A stretch of DNA of 5,322 nt from Dehalococcoidia bacterium. GTDB taxonomy: Bacteria; Chloroflexota; Dehalococcoidia; JACPQF01. The notes beneath the pieces are model-generated. The model saw nothing but the letters and a program-made list of their open reading frames with translations, did no database searches and was not told the DNA's origin. The DNA lies in the NCBI GenBank assembly GCA_030650265.1, contig JAUSEJ010000158.1, forward strand, positions 1 to 5,322. The letters run 5' to 3'. Positions 1 through 5,322 of the stretch are shown here, piece by piece (position 1 is the first letter of the stretch; each line of letters begins with the position of its first letter). Position numbers and translations under genes: made by a program.

Positions 1-112
1 GGCCGTAGAGAACGCCGTGCTAGGCCGCGTCCCTGAGAAGACCAGAGGTCTAAATAGACAGGCATTCGCCGCTGGCGTAGCGGCAGCCGAAGATGCCCTC
101 CTACCCAAATAG
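1..112 (+). CDS. C-terminal end of a probable 2-oxoacid:ferredoxin (acceptor) oxidoreductase gamma subunit, partial
   Basis: An open frame enters from the left edge (first full codon at base 2) and ends at TAG 110-112, giving 36 visible residues. They include RVPEKTRGLN followed by QAFAAG, then an Ala-rich end. A tail of the form 'xVPxKTxxLNxxAFxxGxxxA' is typical of the gamma (KorC/PorG-like) subunit of 2-oxoacid:acceptor oxidoreductases. These enzymes convert pyruvate, 2-oxoglutarate or similar acids with CoA to acyl-CoA, CO2 and reduced ferredoxin in the cytoplasm of anaerobes. The rest of the gene, including its start, lies outside the window, so substrate and subunit composition cannot be judged. 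The gene converges on the HAD gene, and the 54 bases between the two stops show no convincing terminator. The call rests on a short tail and the family is inferred. The coding nature is supported by composition and by the absence of a competing frame. Confidence 0.62.
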   Translation, partial: AVENAVLGRVPEKTRGLNRQAFAAGVAAAEDALLPK

Positions 113-166
113 CAGACCCGCTGTTCCTACCAGGGGCAAAAACCATCGTCAGCCCATCCATGGTAT

Positions 167-1003
167 CTACAGCGATCGACTTAACATAGCGGTCGATTCA
201 TGTCCGGCTTGGGCCAGCACACTCTCGATCGCCCTCGCCGCTCCGTCCTCGGCCAGCGTGCCAGTAACCATGTCGGCGACGGCCAGAAGCTCGGCCGGGC
301 TGTGGCCCATGGCAATGCCAAGACCCGCCCACTCGATCATGTCGATGTCGTTCAGGTTGTCGCCGATCGCTACTGTCTCCTCGCGCTTGATGCCAAAGTG
401 ATTCGCCAAATAGGCCAGAGCCTGTCCTTTGCCACAGCCGAGGTTGGCGATCTCGCAGAAGATCGGAAACGACTTCACCACCAGCAACTCTCCCCCGAGC
501 GACTGCTGGAGGGCAGCGACCACGCCGTCTGTCACCTCGGGCTGGCAAACTACTACTATTTTGGTGGGGCCCGCCTTGAGGAATTCCAGCAGGTCGCCGA
601 CGACATGCGCCTCGACCCGCGAGTGGCTCGTGTACGCCTCCGCCTCGGGAGTCAGTTTTGCCACATAAAGCTCGTCGTCGAGATAAACGTTCAGGTGACG
701 GCCAAGACCATGGATCACCTCGATAGCCTTCCTTGCCAGATGGAGAGGAATGGCAAGGTGGAAAAGCTCCTCTCCAGAAAGGGGATCCTTTATGAGCGCT
801 CCCTGATAGCAAATCAGCGGAGTGCTCAGGTTGAGTTCCATGGCAAAGGGCCGGGTTGCCTTGAACATACGCCCGGTAGCCAGGGTAACCATAATTCCCC
901 GACCGATAGCCGCCGCTACGGCAGCCCTGGTCGCCTCGCTGAGCCGGAGATCTTGCCCGATCAGCGTGCCATCGAGGTCGAGGGCAATTAGCTTGTATTT
1001 CAA
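167..1003 (-). CDS. Cof-type HAD-superfamily (IIB) phosphatase
   Basis: This 278-residue protein has the full HAD hydrolase signature. Motif I is DLDGT at residues 9-13, with nucleophile Asp9 and acid/base Asp11. Motif II is the Thr of LATGR (41-45). The motif III lysine is probably Lys192 in CGKGQAL. Motif IV is GDNLNDIDM at 214-222. The long segment between motifs II and III (about residues 80-185) is the C2-type cap of the Cof/YidA group. These are cytoplasmic Mg-dependent phosphatases acting on sugar phosphates, nucleotides or flavin precursors, and sequence alone does not fix the substrate. The start is TTG at 1003-1001. It puts MKYKLIALDLDGTL exactly where the family begins, and it is preceded by a strong GGAGGAGG. 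The gene overlaps the prmC stop by four bases (TTGA), so translational coupling is likely. It is the last gene of the minus-strand block. Family assignment is firm and function is open. Confidence 0.93.
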   Translation of the reverse strand: MKYKLIALDLDGTLIGQDLRLSEATRAAVAAAIGRGIMVTLATGRMFKATRPFAMELNLSTPLICYQGALIKDPLSGEELFHLAIPLHLARKAIEVIHGLGRHLNVYLDDELYVAKLTPEAEAYTSHSRVEAHVVGDLLEFLKAGPTKIVVVCQPEVTDGVVAALQQSLGGELLVVKSFPIFCEIANLGCGKGQALAYLANHFGIKREETVAIGDNLNDIDMIEWAGLGIAMGHSPAELLAVADMVTGTLAEDGAARAIESVLAQAGHESTAMLSRSL

Positions 1004-1929
1004 CTGGATACCTCCTCCGTTCCACCCACAGAGATAACGATTAGCCGGACAAGACCTGCCAGATCCCTCCGAACTTCAATTCTATCCCCCGGAAAGAAAG
1101 CTCTTGCCAAACTTACCGCCGACCGGCCCTGGTCCCAGGCAATTTCGAGGGCAATTATTCCACCAGCAGACACCTTGTCCACGGACTGCTTCAACAGTCG
1201 GCGAATTGCGTCAAGGCCCGCCTTCCCGCCCCTCAAAGCGAGAAATGGTTCGAATTCTCTGATCTCGGGCTGCAAAGCGGCAAGATCGGAATCCTTGACG
1301 TAGGGGAGGTTGGCAACAATTATGTCAAGCACTGCGTCCACCGGCCCGAGAAGGTCACCTTGTAGCAACTCTACCCTGTCCTCCACCCCATGATTACGAC
1401 AATTCAACCGGGCAACGTCGAGAGCATCGGAAGATAGATCGGTGGCATAGACAGTTGCATTGGGAAGGTGGCGGGCCAGGCTGATGGCAACGGCGCCACT
1501 GCCTGTCCCGACATCTGCCAACGCAATGTAGGAACGCGTGGAAAGCAGCTTTCGACTGGCGGCAATAGCCTCGTCAACCAGTAGTTCGGTCTCAGGTCGG
1601 GGAATGAGAACTCGCCGATCCACGTTGAAGTCAAAGCCATAAAACTCCTTATGGCCCACTATATAGGCCGTTGGCTCCCGAAGCAGGCGTCGTCGTACGA
1701 ACGACTCTGTCCGGGCCAACCCGTCTTCTGAAACAAGATCTTCAGCATGGGCATACAGCCAGGCCCGCGACGATGACGTAGAAGCCATGATAAGAACCTC
1801 AGCTTCGATCCGGGCATCCTCGATTCCCTTCGCGGCCAACTGAGCGCTGGCGTTTGCCAGTAGTTCCCGAAATATCAATTGCGCTCCCGGGAGAACAGGA
1901 TTATCGCCTGCTAAAGTCGGGGAAACCAT
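1000..1929 (-). CDS. prmC: Peptide chain release factor N5-glutamine methyltransferase
   Basis: PrmC (formerly HemK) transfers a methyl group from S-adenosylmethionine to the glutamine of the GGQ motif in release factors RF1 and RF2, which speeds peptide release. Numbered from the ATG, residues about 18-105 form the N-terminal helical, substrate-binding domain. It is followed by the IPRPETE motif (109-115), the SAM-binding GTGSGAVAIS (141-150), the acidic Asp164 after strand 2, and NLPY at 207-210, the catalytic (N/D)PPY position. The second residue is Leu where E. coli has Pro. The gene starts 16 bases after the prfA stop, so enzyme and substrate are made from one message. The ATG at 1929 has no clear Shine-Dalgarno and gives about 17 extra residues. 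An in-frame TTG at 1878, preceded by GGGAG six bases upstream, would give 292 residues starting near the usual family N-terminus, and is a serious alternative. Confidence 0.94.
   Translation of the reverse strand: MVSPTLAGDNPVLPGAQLIFRELLANASAQLAAKGIEDARIEAEVLIMASTSSSRAWLYAHAEDLVSEDGLARTESFVRRRLLREPTAYIVGHKEFYGFDFNVDRRVLIPRPETELLVDEAIAASRKLLSTRSYIALADVGTGSGAVAISLARHLPNATVYATDLSSDALDVARLNCRNHGVEDRVELLQGDLLGPVDAVLDIIVANLPYVKDSDLAALQPEIREFEPFLALRGGKAGLDAIRRLLKQSVDKVSAGGIIALEIAWDQGRSAVSLARAFFPGDRIEVRRDLAGLVRLIVISVGGTEEVSS
1010..1018 (-). promoter_or_regulatory. Ribosome binding site inside prmC that sets the TTG start of the HAD gene
   Basis: On the minus strand the sequence GGAGGAGGT lies 6 bases before TTG 1003-1001. 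It is encoded by the last codons of prmC (Glu-Glu-Val before Ser-Ser-stop). This near-consensus Shine-Dalgarno supports the TTG as the real start despite the rare codon, and it implies that the HAD gene is read from the prmC message. Confidence 0.8.
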
Positions 1930-1945
1930 GCCAATGACGGCAGAA

Positions 1946-3037
1946 TCAGGCTACAGCCAACAGGCTTTCCAGCTTCTCGGCCTGGTCTGCCGCCGAGATG
2001 GCATCGAGAAGGTCGCCAATTTGCCCTTCTAGCACACCAGGCAGATTATGAACGGTCATGCCGATGCGGTGGTCTGTGACCCTATCCTGTGGATAATTGT
2101 AAGTGCGGATCTTCTCAGATCTGTCCCCTGTACCGACCTGAAGCTTGCGGGCCGAAGACACCTCTTGCTGCTGTTTGCGCGACTCAATGTCGTACAGTCG
2201 GGCACGGAGCACAGACATAGCTTTCGTCTTGTTCTTGAGCTGTGACCTCTCGTCCTGGCAAGTCACGACGATCCCGGTAGGGTTATGAGTTATGCGAATA
2301 GCCGTAGCCACTTTGTTGACGTTCTGCCCACCAGCGCCGCCGCTACAGAACACATCGATCCTTAAATCGTCGGGATTGACCTCGACCTCAACCTCTTCCA
2401 CCTCAGGCAGAACCGCTACCGTGGCCGTCGAAGTGTGTATCCGTCCCCCGGACTCGGTCACGGGCACCCGCTGGACCCTGTGCACACCACTCTCGAATTT
2501 CAAACGGCTGTAGGCGCCGCGCCCCCTTATCTCGGCCACGATTTCCTTGAAGCCGCCGATGCCAGTCTCGTTCTTATCGATGACCTCAACCTTCCAACGC
2601 TTGATTTCCGCATAGCGAAGGTACATGCGGAACAGATCAGACGCAAAAAGGCCCGCCTCATCGCCCCCGGCGCCGGCCCGGATCTCCAGGATCACGTTCT
2701 TGCCGTCGTTGGGATCCTTGGGCAGAAACGCGACTTTTATGTCCTCGATGATTCTCTCCTGTTGACCCTTGAGGACTTCCATCTCGTCCTTGACCATTAC
2801 CGCCATCTCGCCATCGCTCTCGCCACTCTCATCCTCAAGCATCTGTCGCGCTTCGTTCAGACCGATCTCAATGGATTTGAGCTCGCGATACTTCCCGACG
2901 AGGTACTCGGTAGACGACTGCTCCTTTGCCAAAGAGTGAAGCCTGGCGATGTCGTTTATTATCGCCGGCTCGGTCATTAGCCTCGATAACTCTTCGTAAC
3001 GCTTCTCAACCGCGTCAAGTTTATCCAAAAGTCCCAT
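1946..3037 (-). CDS. prfA: Peptide chain release factor 1 (RF1)
   Basis: RF1 reads UAA and UAG stop codons in the ribosomal A site and triggers hydrolysis of peptidyl-tRNA. The 363-residue protein is close to the usual length (about 360). Residues 1-100 form the helical domain 1. The stop-codon tripeptide PVT is at 192-194, in RVPVTESGGRIHTS, which marks RF1 and not RF2 (SPF). The catalytic GGQ is at 236-238, in CSGGAGGQNVNK, followed by the conserved basic QDERSQLKNK stretch. Gln238 is the expected PrmC target. ATG 3037 is chosen because MGLLDKLDAVEKRYEEL matches the family N-terminus. A GAGGAGG lies 12 bases upstream, which is rather far. An in-frame GTG at 3067 would add ten Arg-rich residues and is less likely. 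The gene has its own promoter and a roughly 95-base leader, and it heads a prfA-prmC-HAD unit. Confidence 0.97.
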   Translation of the reverse strand: MGLLDKLDAVEKRYEELSRLMTEPAIINDIARLHSLAKEQSSTEYLVGKYRELKSIEIGLNEARQMLEDESGESDGEMAVMVKDEMEVLKGQQERIIEDIKVAFLPKDPNDGKNVILEIRAGAGGDEAGLFASDLFRMYLRYAEIKRWKVEVIDKNETGIGGFKEIVAEIRGRGAYSRLKFESGVHRVQRVPVTESGGRIHTSTATVAVLPEVEEVEVEVNPDDLRIDVFCSGGAGGQNVNKVATAIRITHNPTGIVVTCQDERSQLKNKTKAMSVLRARLYDIESRKQQQEVSSARKLQVGTGDRSEKIRTYNYPQDRVTDHRIGMTVHNLPGVLEGQIGDLLDAISAADQAEKLESLLAVA

Positions 3038-3072
3038 TTCGTTAACACGCCTCCTCGCCGCTCGCACACAAA

Positions 3073-3092
3073 ACCCCCATTGGGATGGGGGT
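3073..3092 (-). terminator. Terminator-like or attenuator hairpin in the prfA leader
   Basis: On the minus strand ACCCCCAT, a CCCA loop and ATGGGGGT form a perfect 8-bp GC-rich stem. Counting the last stem base, it is followed by TTTT and then GTGTG. It lies inside the predicted prfA 5' leader, 36 bases upstream of the ATG and downstream of the TATAAT promoter. The T-run is short, so termination would be weak. It could act as an attenuator, stop read-through from hisS, or stabilise the 5' end of the message. Structure is seen and function is inferred. Confidence 0.45.
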
Positions 3093-3138
3093 CCACTGGT
3101 ACGCGAACAGGTGCATCGGTCATTGCCCTTGCACGCTT

Positions 3139-3147
3139 ATTATACCA
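3139..3147 (-). promoter_or_regulatory. Extended -10 promoter for prfA-prmC-HAD
   Basis: The minus strand reads TGG then TATAAT, a perfect -10 hexamer (3144-3139) with the TGn extension. No good -35 sits at 17 bases. The best upstream match is TTACCC with a long 19-base spacer, so the extended -10 probably carries recognition. Transcription would begin near 3131-3133, giving a leader of about 95 bases before the prfA ATG. Confidence 0.65.
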
Positions 3148-3203
3148 CAAAAGATCGGACAAAGGGTAACAAGGGGAAAGCGCAACAGGAGTGTGCTATC
3201 ACC

Positions 3204-3239
3204 CTTCCCCTCTCTCTTTTCCGAAAGGGAGAGGGGAAG
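3204..3239. repeat. 16-bp pyrimidine/purine palindrome between the COG1751 gene and prfA
   Basis: Bases 3204-3219 (CTTCCCCTCTCTCTTT) and 3224-3239 (AAAGGGAGAGGGGAAG) are inverted repeats around the four-base loop TCCG, with one T/G position at 3215/3228. In plus-strand RNA this is a 16-bp stem with one G-U pair. In minus-strand RNA the same position is an A/C mismatch. It lies 17 bases after the COG1751 stop and upstream of the prfA promoter. No T-run follows on the minus strand, so it is not a standard intrinsic terminator. It may protect the 3' end of the hisS message or belong to a dispersed intergenic palindrome family. Confidence 0.6.
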
Positions 3240-3256
3240 TTCCGGTCCCCTTGATT

Positions 3257-3868
3257 CTACTCCTTGTAGGCGGTGAGATGCAGGTCGCGCACTTCGTCGA
3301 TATTGAGAGGATTGAGCGGCTTGCAGAGCATCTCGTTAACTCTGAGCTTCATGAGATTCGACGAAGAGGAAGCCTGCATTACTAGCGCCGTATCTGCCCC
3401 CCGGCCGGTGCCTGCCACCGCTATTACCCGCTCCCCTGCAGAAAGGTGGCCTCCATCCGTGGCCATCATGACAATCTCGAAGCATACCTTGACCCCCTGG
3501 CTAAAACAGCGCAGCAGATTAGCCATTACCTGAGGTGTATTGGTACCCAAAAACCGATCGACATGGAAAAGCATGGTCCCGAAATACACTTCATGTCCGG
3601 CCGCTCGCAAGGTCCCAACCAATTCTTGGGGAAACGGGTTTTTGTCCCTGCCGGGTCGACCGAACTGATGTGGCACAATGATCAGTTTGACATCCGTATC
3701 CTTGAAGAACTCCATGGCTTTTAAGGCAGTGTCGCCGGCCGTAGAAGCCAACACCACCTTCTTGATCCCTAGCGCCTTTAGTCTTTCCTTGACCAGTTCC
3801 AAAGTAGCCTGTGTGACATTTGGATCGTTCCGGCTACCTCCCTCGAAATATACAATCTTACCTTCCAT
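3257..3868 (-). CDS. Stand-alone pyruvate kinase C-terminal (alpha/beta) domain protein, COG1751 type
   Basis: This 203-residue cytoplasmic protein resembles only the C-terminal domain of pyruvate kinase and lacks the TIM barrel with its active site, so it cannot be a pyruvate kinase. Visible landmarks are KIVYFEGG (4-11), an LASTAGDTALKA segment (40-51), VPHQFGRPG (65-73), CFEIVMMATDGG (129-140) and GERVIAVAGTGRGADTALVM (145-164). The last two resemble the small-molecule-binding part of the PK C domain. Structural-genomics homologues exist in archaea (the AF0103 and MTH1675 type), and I recall a bound flavin in one of them. The physiological role is unknown. ATG 3868 is chosen because GAGGAGG sits five bases upstream. 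A longer frame to 3934 would run back into hisS and add an unlikely acidic/basic tail. The gene follows hisS by 38 bases and is probably co-transcribed with it. Family assignment is good and function is not known. Confidence 0.85.
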   Translation of the reverse strand: MEGKIVYFEGGSRNDPNVTQATLELVKERLKALGIKKVVLASTAGDTALKAMEFFKDTDVKLIIVPHQFGRPGRDKNPFPQELVGTLRAAGHEVYFGTMLFHVDRFLGTNTPQVMANLLRCFSQGVKVCFEIVMMATDGGHLSAGERVIAVAGTGRGADTALVMQASSSSNLMKLRVNEMLCKPLNPLNIDEVRDLHLTAYKE

Positions 3869-3906
3869 TTTGTCCTCCTCTTCTATCCTTGTGCCCGATC
3901 GCGTTT

Positions 3907-5163
3907 TTACCCCGTCGCCGCCAATGCCTGACAAAGCCCGGCGAGAGGCACAACCATCTGTGTAGCGCTTGCCATATCGCGAACGTTCGCTTCGCCGCGC
4001 TCTACCTCGCTGTCGCCGATGATAACCACATAAGCCACCCCGAGGGTGTTTGCCTGGCGCAACTGAGACTTCAAACTTCGACCGCCGAAGCCGATGGCGG
4101 ACGCGATTGCCGATTGCCTCAATTCGCTAACCACTTTCCAGGCAGCTTCGCGGGCGGCAGCGCCCAAATAGGCCACGAAGACCCTGGGCTTCGCGGGGGA
4201 ATCGGGCTTGATGCCCTGCCGCTTGAGGTTTATGACCACCCGTTCTAATCCAGCGGCGAAGCCAATGCCAGGGGTACTCTTGCCACCGAGCCCCTCGATC
4301 AAGCCATCATAGCGGCCGCCACCGCCTAGAGAGGCCTGAGCGCCTTCGATGGCGGGCTGTATCTCGAACACCGTCTTTGTGTAGTAATCGAGCCCCCTCA
4401 CGAGACGGTTGTTGACGTTGAAGGGGATTCCTGCCGCCGTCAGATAGGCCTGCAGCCGGACGAAATGATCGCGGCATTCCTCGCACAGGTGGTCCGCCGT
4501 CCTGGGAGCTGCCGTGGCGAGTCGCTGGCAATTCTCCTCTTTGCAATCAAGCAGCCTCAGAGGATTTCGGACAAATCGGCCTCGACACTCCCGGCAGACC
4601 TCTTCCAACAACGCTTCGTAGTACTTCATTAACTGGGCGCGATGGGCCGGTCGGCAGGCCGGGCAGCCGATGCTGTTAATTTGCAGGCTAAGATCTCTGA
4701 GTCCCAGAGACTCATAGAAGCGCCAGGCGACCTCGATCGCTTCGGCGTCGAGCAGGGGATCCGCCTCTCCCAGAGCCTCGCAGTTGAACTGGTGGAACTG
4801 GCGATACCTACCGGCCTGGGGTCGATCGTAGCGGAAGAAGGGGCCTACGGTGAAAAGCTTGACCGGCTGTGGGAGATTCTGCATTCCATGTTCGAGATAG
4901 GCCCGGCACATCGCCGCTGTAGCCTCTGGCCTCAGGCTGAGATTCTCTCCCCCCTGGTCCTTGAAGACATACATCTCCTTGTCGACTATGTCGGTGCCTT
5001 CGCCAACCCCGCGCACGAACAACGAAGCGTCCTCGAAAATGGGAGTATCGATTCGCTGATAGCCGAAGAGCGTCGCTACCTCACTGGCTTTGTTCCTAAT
5101 AAACTGCCAGTACGGCTGATCCTCGGGCAGGATGTCCGACGTTCCCCTTGGTGCCTGATACAA
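3907..5163 (-). CDS. hisS: Histidyl-tRNA synthetase
   Basis: This class II synthetase attaches histidine to tRNA-His in the cytoplasm, normally as a homodimer. The 418 residues match the usual bacterial length. In order they show the N-terminal PRGTSDILPED (5-15), LRPEATA (77-83), motif 2 FRYDRPQAGRYRQFHQ (110-125), the histidine-specific LVRGLDYYTKTVFE (254-267), GGGRYDGL (281-288), motif 3 GIGFAAGLERV (299-309), and an anticodon-binding alpha/beta domain from about 325. The insertion domain carries four cysteine pairs: C167/C170, C190/C193, C207/C212 and C227/C230. These could bind zinc. The start is TTG at 5163-5161, preceded by AGGGGG five bases upstream, which puts MYQAPRGTSD at the family N-terminus. 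The COG1751 gene lies 38 bases downstream. The upstream region holds complementary segments that may be regulatory. Confidence 0.97.
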   Translation of the reverse strand: MYQAPRGTSDILPEDQPYWQFIRNKASEVATLFGYQRIDTPIFEDASLFVRGVGEGTDIVDKEMYVFKDQGGENLSLRPEATAAMCRAYLEHGMQNLPQPVKLFTVGPFFRYDRPQAGRYRQFHQFNCEALGEADPLLDAEAIEVAWRFYESLGLRDLSLQINSIGCPACRPAHRAQLMKYYEALLEEVCRECRGRFVRNPLRLLDCKEENCQRLATAAPRTADHLCEECRDHFVRLQAYLTAAGIPFNVNNRLVRGLDYYTKTVFEIQPAIEGAQASLGGGGRYDGLIEGLGGKSTPGIGFAAGLERVVINLKRQGIKPDSPAKPRVFVAYLGAAAREAAWKVVSELRQSAIASAIGFGGRSLKSQLRQANTLGVAYVVIIGDSEVERGEANVRDMASATQMVVPLAGLCQALAATG

Positions 5164-5168
5164 AGTAA

Positions 5169-5174
5169 CCCCCT
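5169..5174 (-). promoter_or_regulatory. Ribosome binding site for the TTG start of hisS
   Basis: The minus strand reads AGGGGG, then TTACT, then TTG. The G-run can pair with the anti-Shine-Dalgarno partly through G-U pairs, and the five-base spacing is suitable. It supports the TTG at 5163-5161 as the hisS start, and no in-frame ATG nearby would keep the conserved PRGTSD N-terminus. Confidence 0.6.
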
Positions 5175-5210
5175 GCTGATCGAATAGTCAGCCTAAGGAT
5201 ACTACATCGT

Positions 5211-5279
5211 CCTGCCTTTTGCAAAGCTCCACTTCGCCAAATGATAGAAGGCGCCCAAGGCAGGGGTTGGGCCTGCCTC
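5211..5279 (-). promoter_or_regulatory. Three mutually complementary segments upstream of hisS (possible leader switch or operator)
   Basis: Read on the minus strand, segment 1 is GAGGCAGG (5279-5272), segment 2 is CCTGCCTT (5264-5257) and segment 3 is AAGGCAGG (5218-5211). Segment 2 can pair with segment 1 (7 bp plus a G-U pair, 7-base loop) or perfectly with segment 3 (8 bp, 38-base loop), but not with both. A further pairing, GCCCAA with TTGGGC, crosses the first hairpin. No T-run follows segment 3, so this is not a simple terminator/antiterminator. A weak promoter-like pair (TTTGCA, 15 bases, TAGTAT) overlaps segment 3, so the repeats could instead be DNA operator half-sites. No T-box consensus is visible. 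The region upstream of 5279 shows nothing I can name. Confidence 0.35.
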
Positions 5280-5322
5280 ACAAGATGAGTTGATGACGTC
5301 TCGAGTTGCTCCCATCGCCATC

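Noticed and set aside
113..166. Bidirectional terminator between the convergent genes
   Set aside because: Only a 5-bp stem with a 13-base loop (ACCAT/ATGGT) is seen, without a T-run on either strand.
198..1025. Long open frames overlapping the HAD gene (275 codons on the minus strand at 198-1025, 263 codons on the plus strand at 200-991)
   Set aside because: Both are other-frame readings of a gene with intact HAD motifs. Their translations show no recognisable domain and are rich in Arg, Gly and Pro or otherwise low-information, as expected of GC-rich shadows.
2435..2980. 181-codon plus-strand open frame opposite prfA
   Set aside because: It lies wholly within well-conserved RF1 coding sequence, has no ribosome site or recognisable motif, and is explained by antisense reading of a GC-rich gene.
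3038..3067. Longer RF1 starting at GTG 3067
   Set aside because: It adds MRAARRRVNE, which is not found in RF1 proteins, and it would place the GAGGAGG ribosome site inside the coding region. The ATG at 3037 matches the family N-terminus.
2977..3123. Possible 48-residue upstream open frame in the prfA leader (minus-strand ATG at 3123) overlapping the prfA start out of frame
   Set aside because: The purine run AAGGG is only two bases from its ATG, too close for a good ribosome site. The peptide resembles nothing I know, and the frame reads through prfA coding sequence. A regulatory role is possible but unsupported.
4642..5187. 181-codon plus-strand open frame opposite the hisS 5' half
   Set aside because: It mirrors conserved HisRS motifs on the other strand and has no independent support.
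5164..5322. T-box riboswitch upstream of hisS
   Set aside because: No T-box consensus (GGUGGNACCGCG-like) or terminator/antiterminator pair is visible in the available 159 bases. A T-box further upstream cannot be excluded.

Overview
The window looks like a slice of a bacterial chromosome of moderately high GC. It holds five complete genes on the minus strand and the last codons of one gene on the plus strand. Read in the direction of transcription (right to left), the minus-strand block is: histidyl-tRNA synthetase (hisS), an orphan pyruvate-kinase C-terminal-domain protein (COG1751 type), peptide chain release factor 1 (prfA), the release-factor glutamine methyltransferase (prmC), and a Cof-type HAD phosphatase. 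A short plus-strand frame at the left edge ends at base 112. It reads like the C-terminus of a 2-oxoacid:ferredoxin/acceptor oxidoreductase gamma subunit and converges on the HAD gene. I see no mobile element, CRISPR array, tRNA or rRNA.

Organism: the likely ferredoxin-dependent 2-oxoacid oxidoreductase and the COG1751 protein (familiar from archaea and anaerobic bacteria) suggest an anaerobe. The style of the HisRS and PrmC proteins and the TTG starts would fit a Chloroflexota/Dehalococcoidia-like bacterium. This is inference from protein style and not a search result.

Layout and expression: hisS starts at a TTG preceded by a G-rich Shine-Dalgarno. Its roughly 160-base upstream region carries three mutually complementary segments that could form alternative hairpins. 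The COG1751 gene follows hisS after 38 bases with a strong ribosome site, so the two are probably co-transcribed. A 219-base gap then separates them from prfA. The gap holds a near-perfect 16-bp palindrome, a perfect extended -10 promoter element (TGG-TATAAT) for prfA, and a GC-rich hairpin with a short T-run in the predicted prfA leader. prfA and prmC are 16 bases apart. prmC and the HAD gene overlap by four bases (TTGA), with the HAD gene's ribosome site inside the prmC coding sequence.

Functional logic: the block is mainly about translation. HisRS charges tRNA-His, RF1 terminates at UAA/UAG, and PrmC methylates the Gln of the GGQ motif of RF1 encoded just upstream. The COG1751 protein and the HAD phosphatase are the two members whose substrates cannot be read from sequence. 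Nothing here amounts to a clearly undescribed system. The best leads are the hisS leader architecture, the COG1751 gene in this setting, and the prfA leader hairpin.
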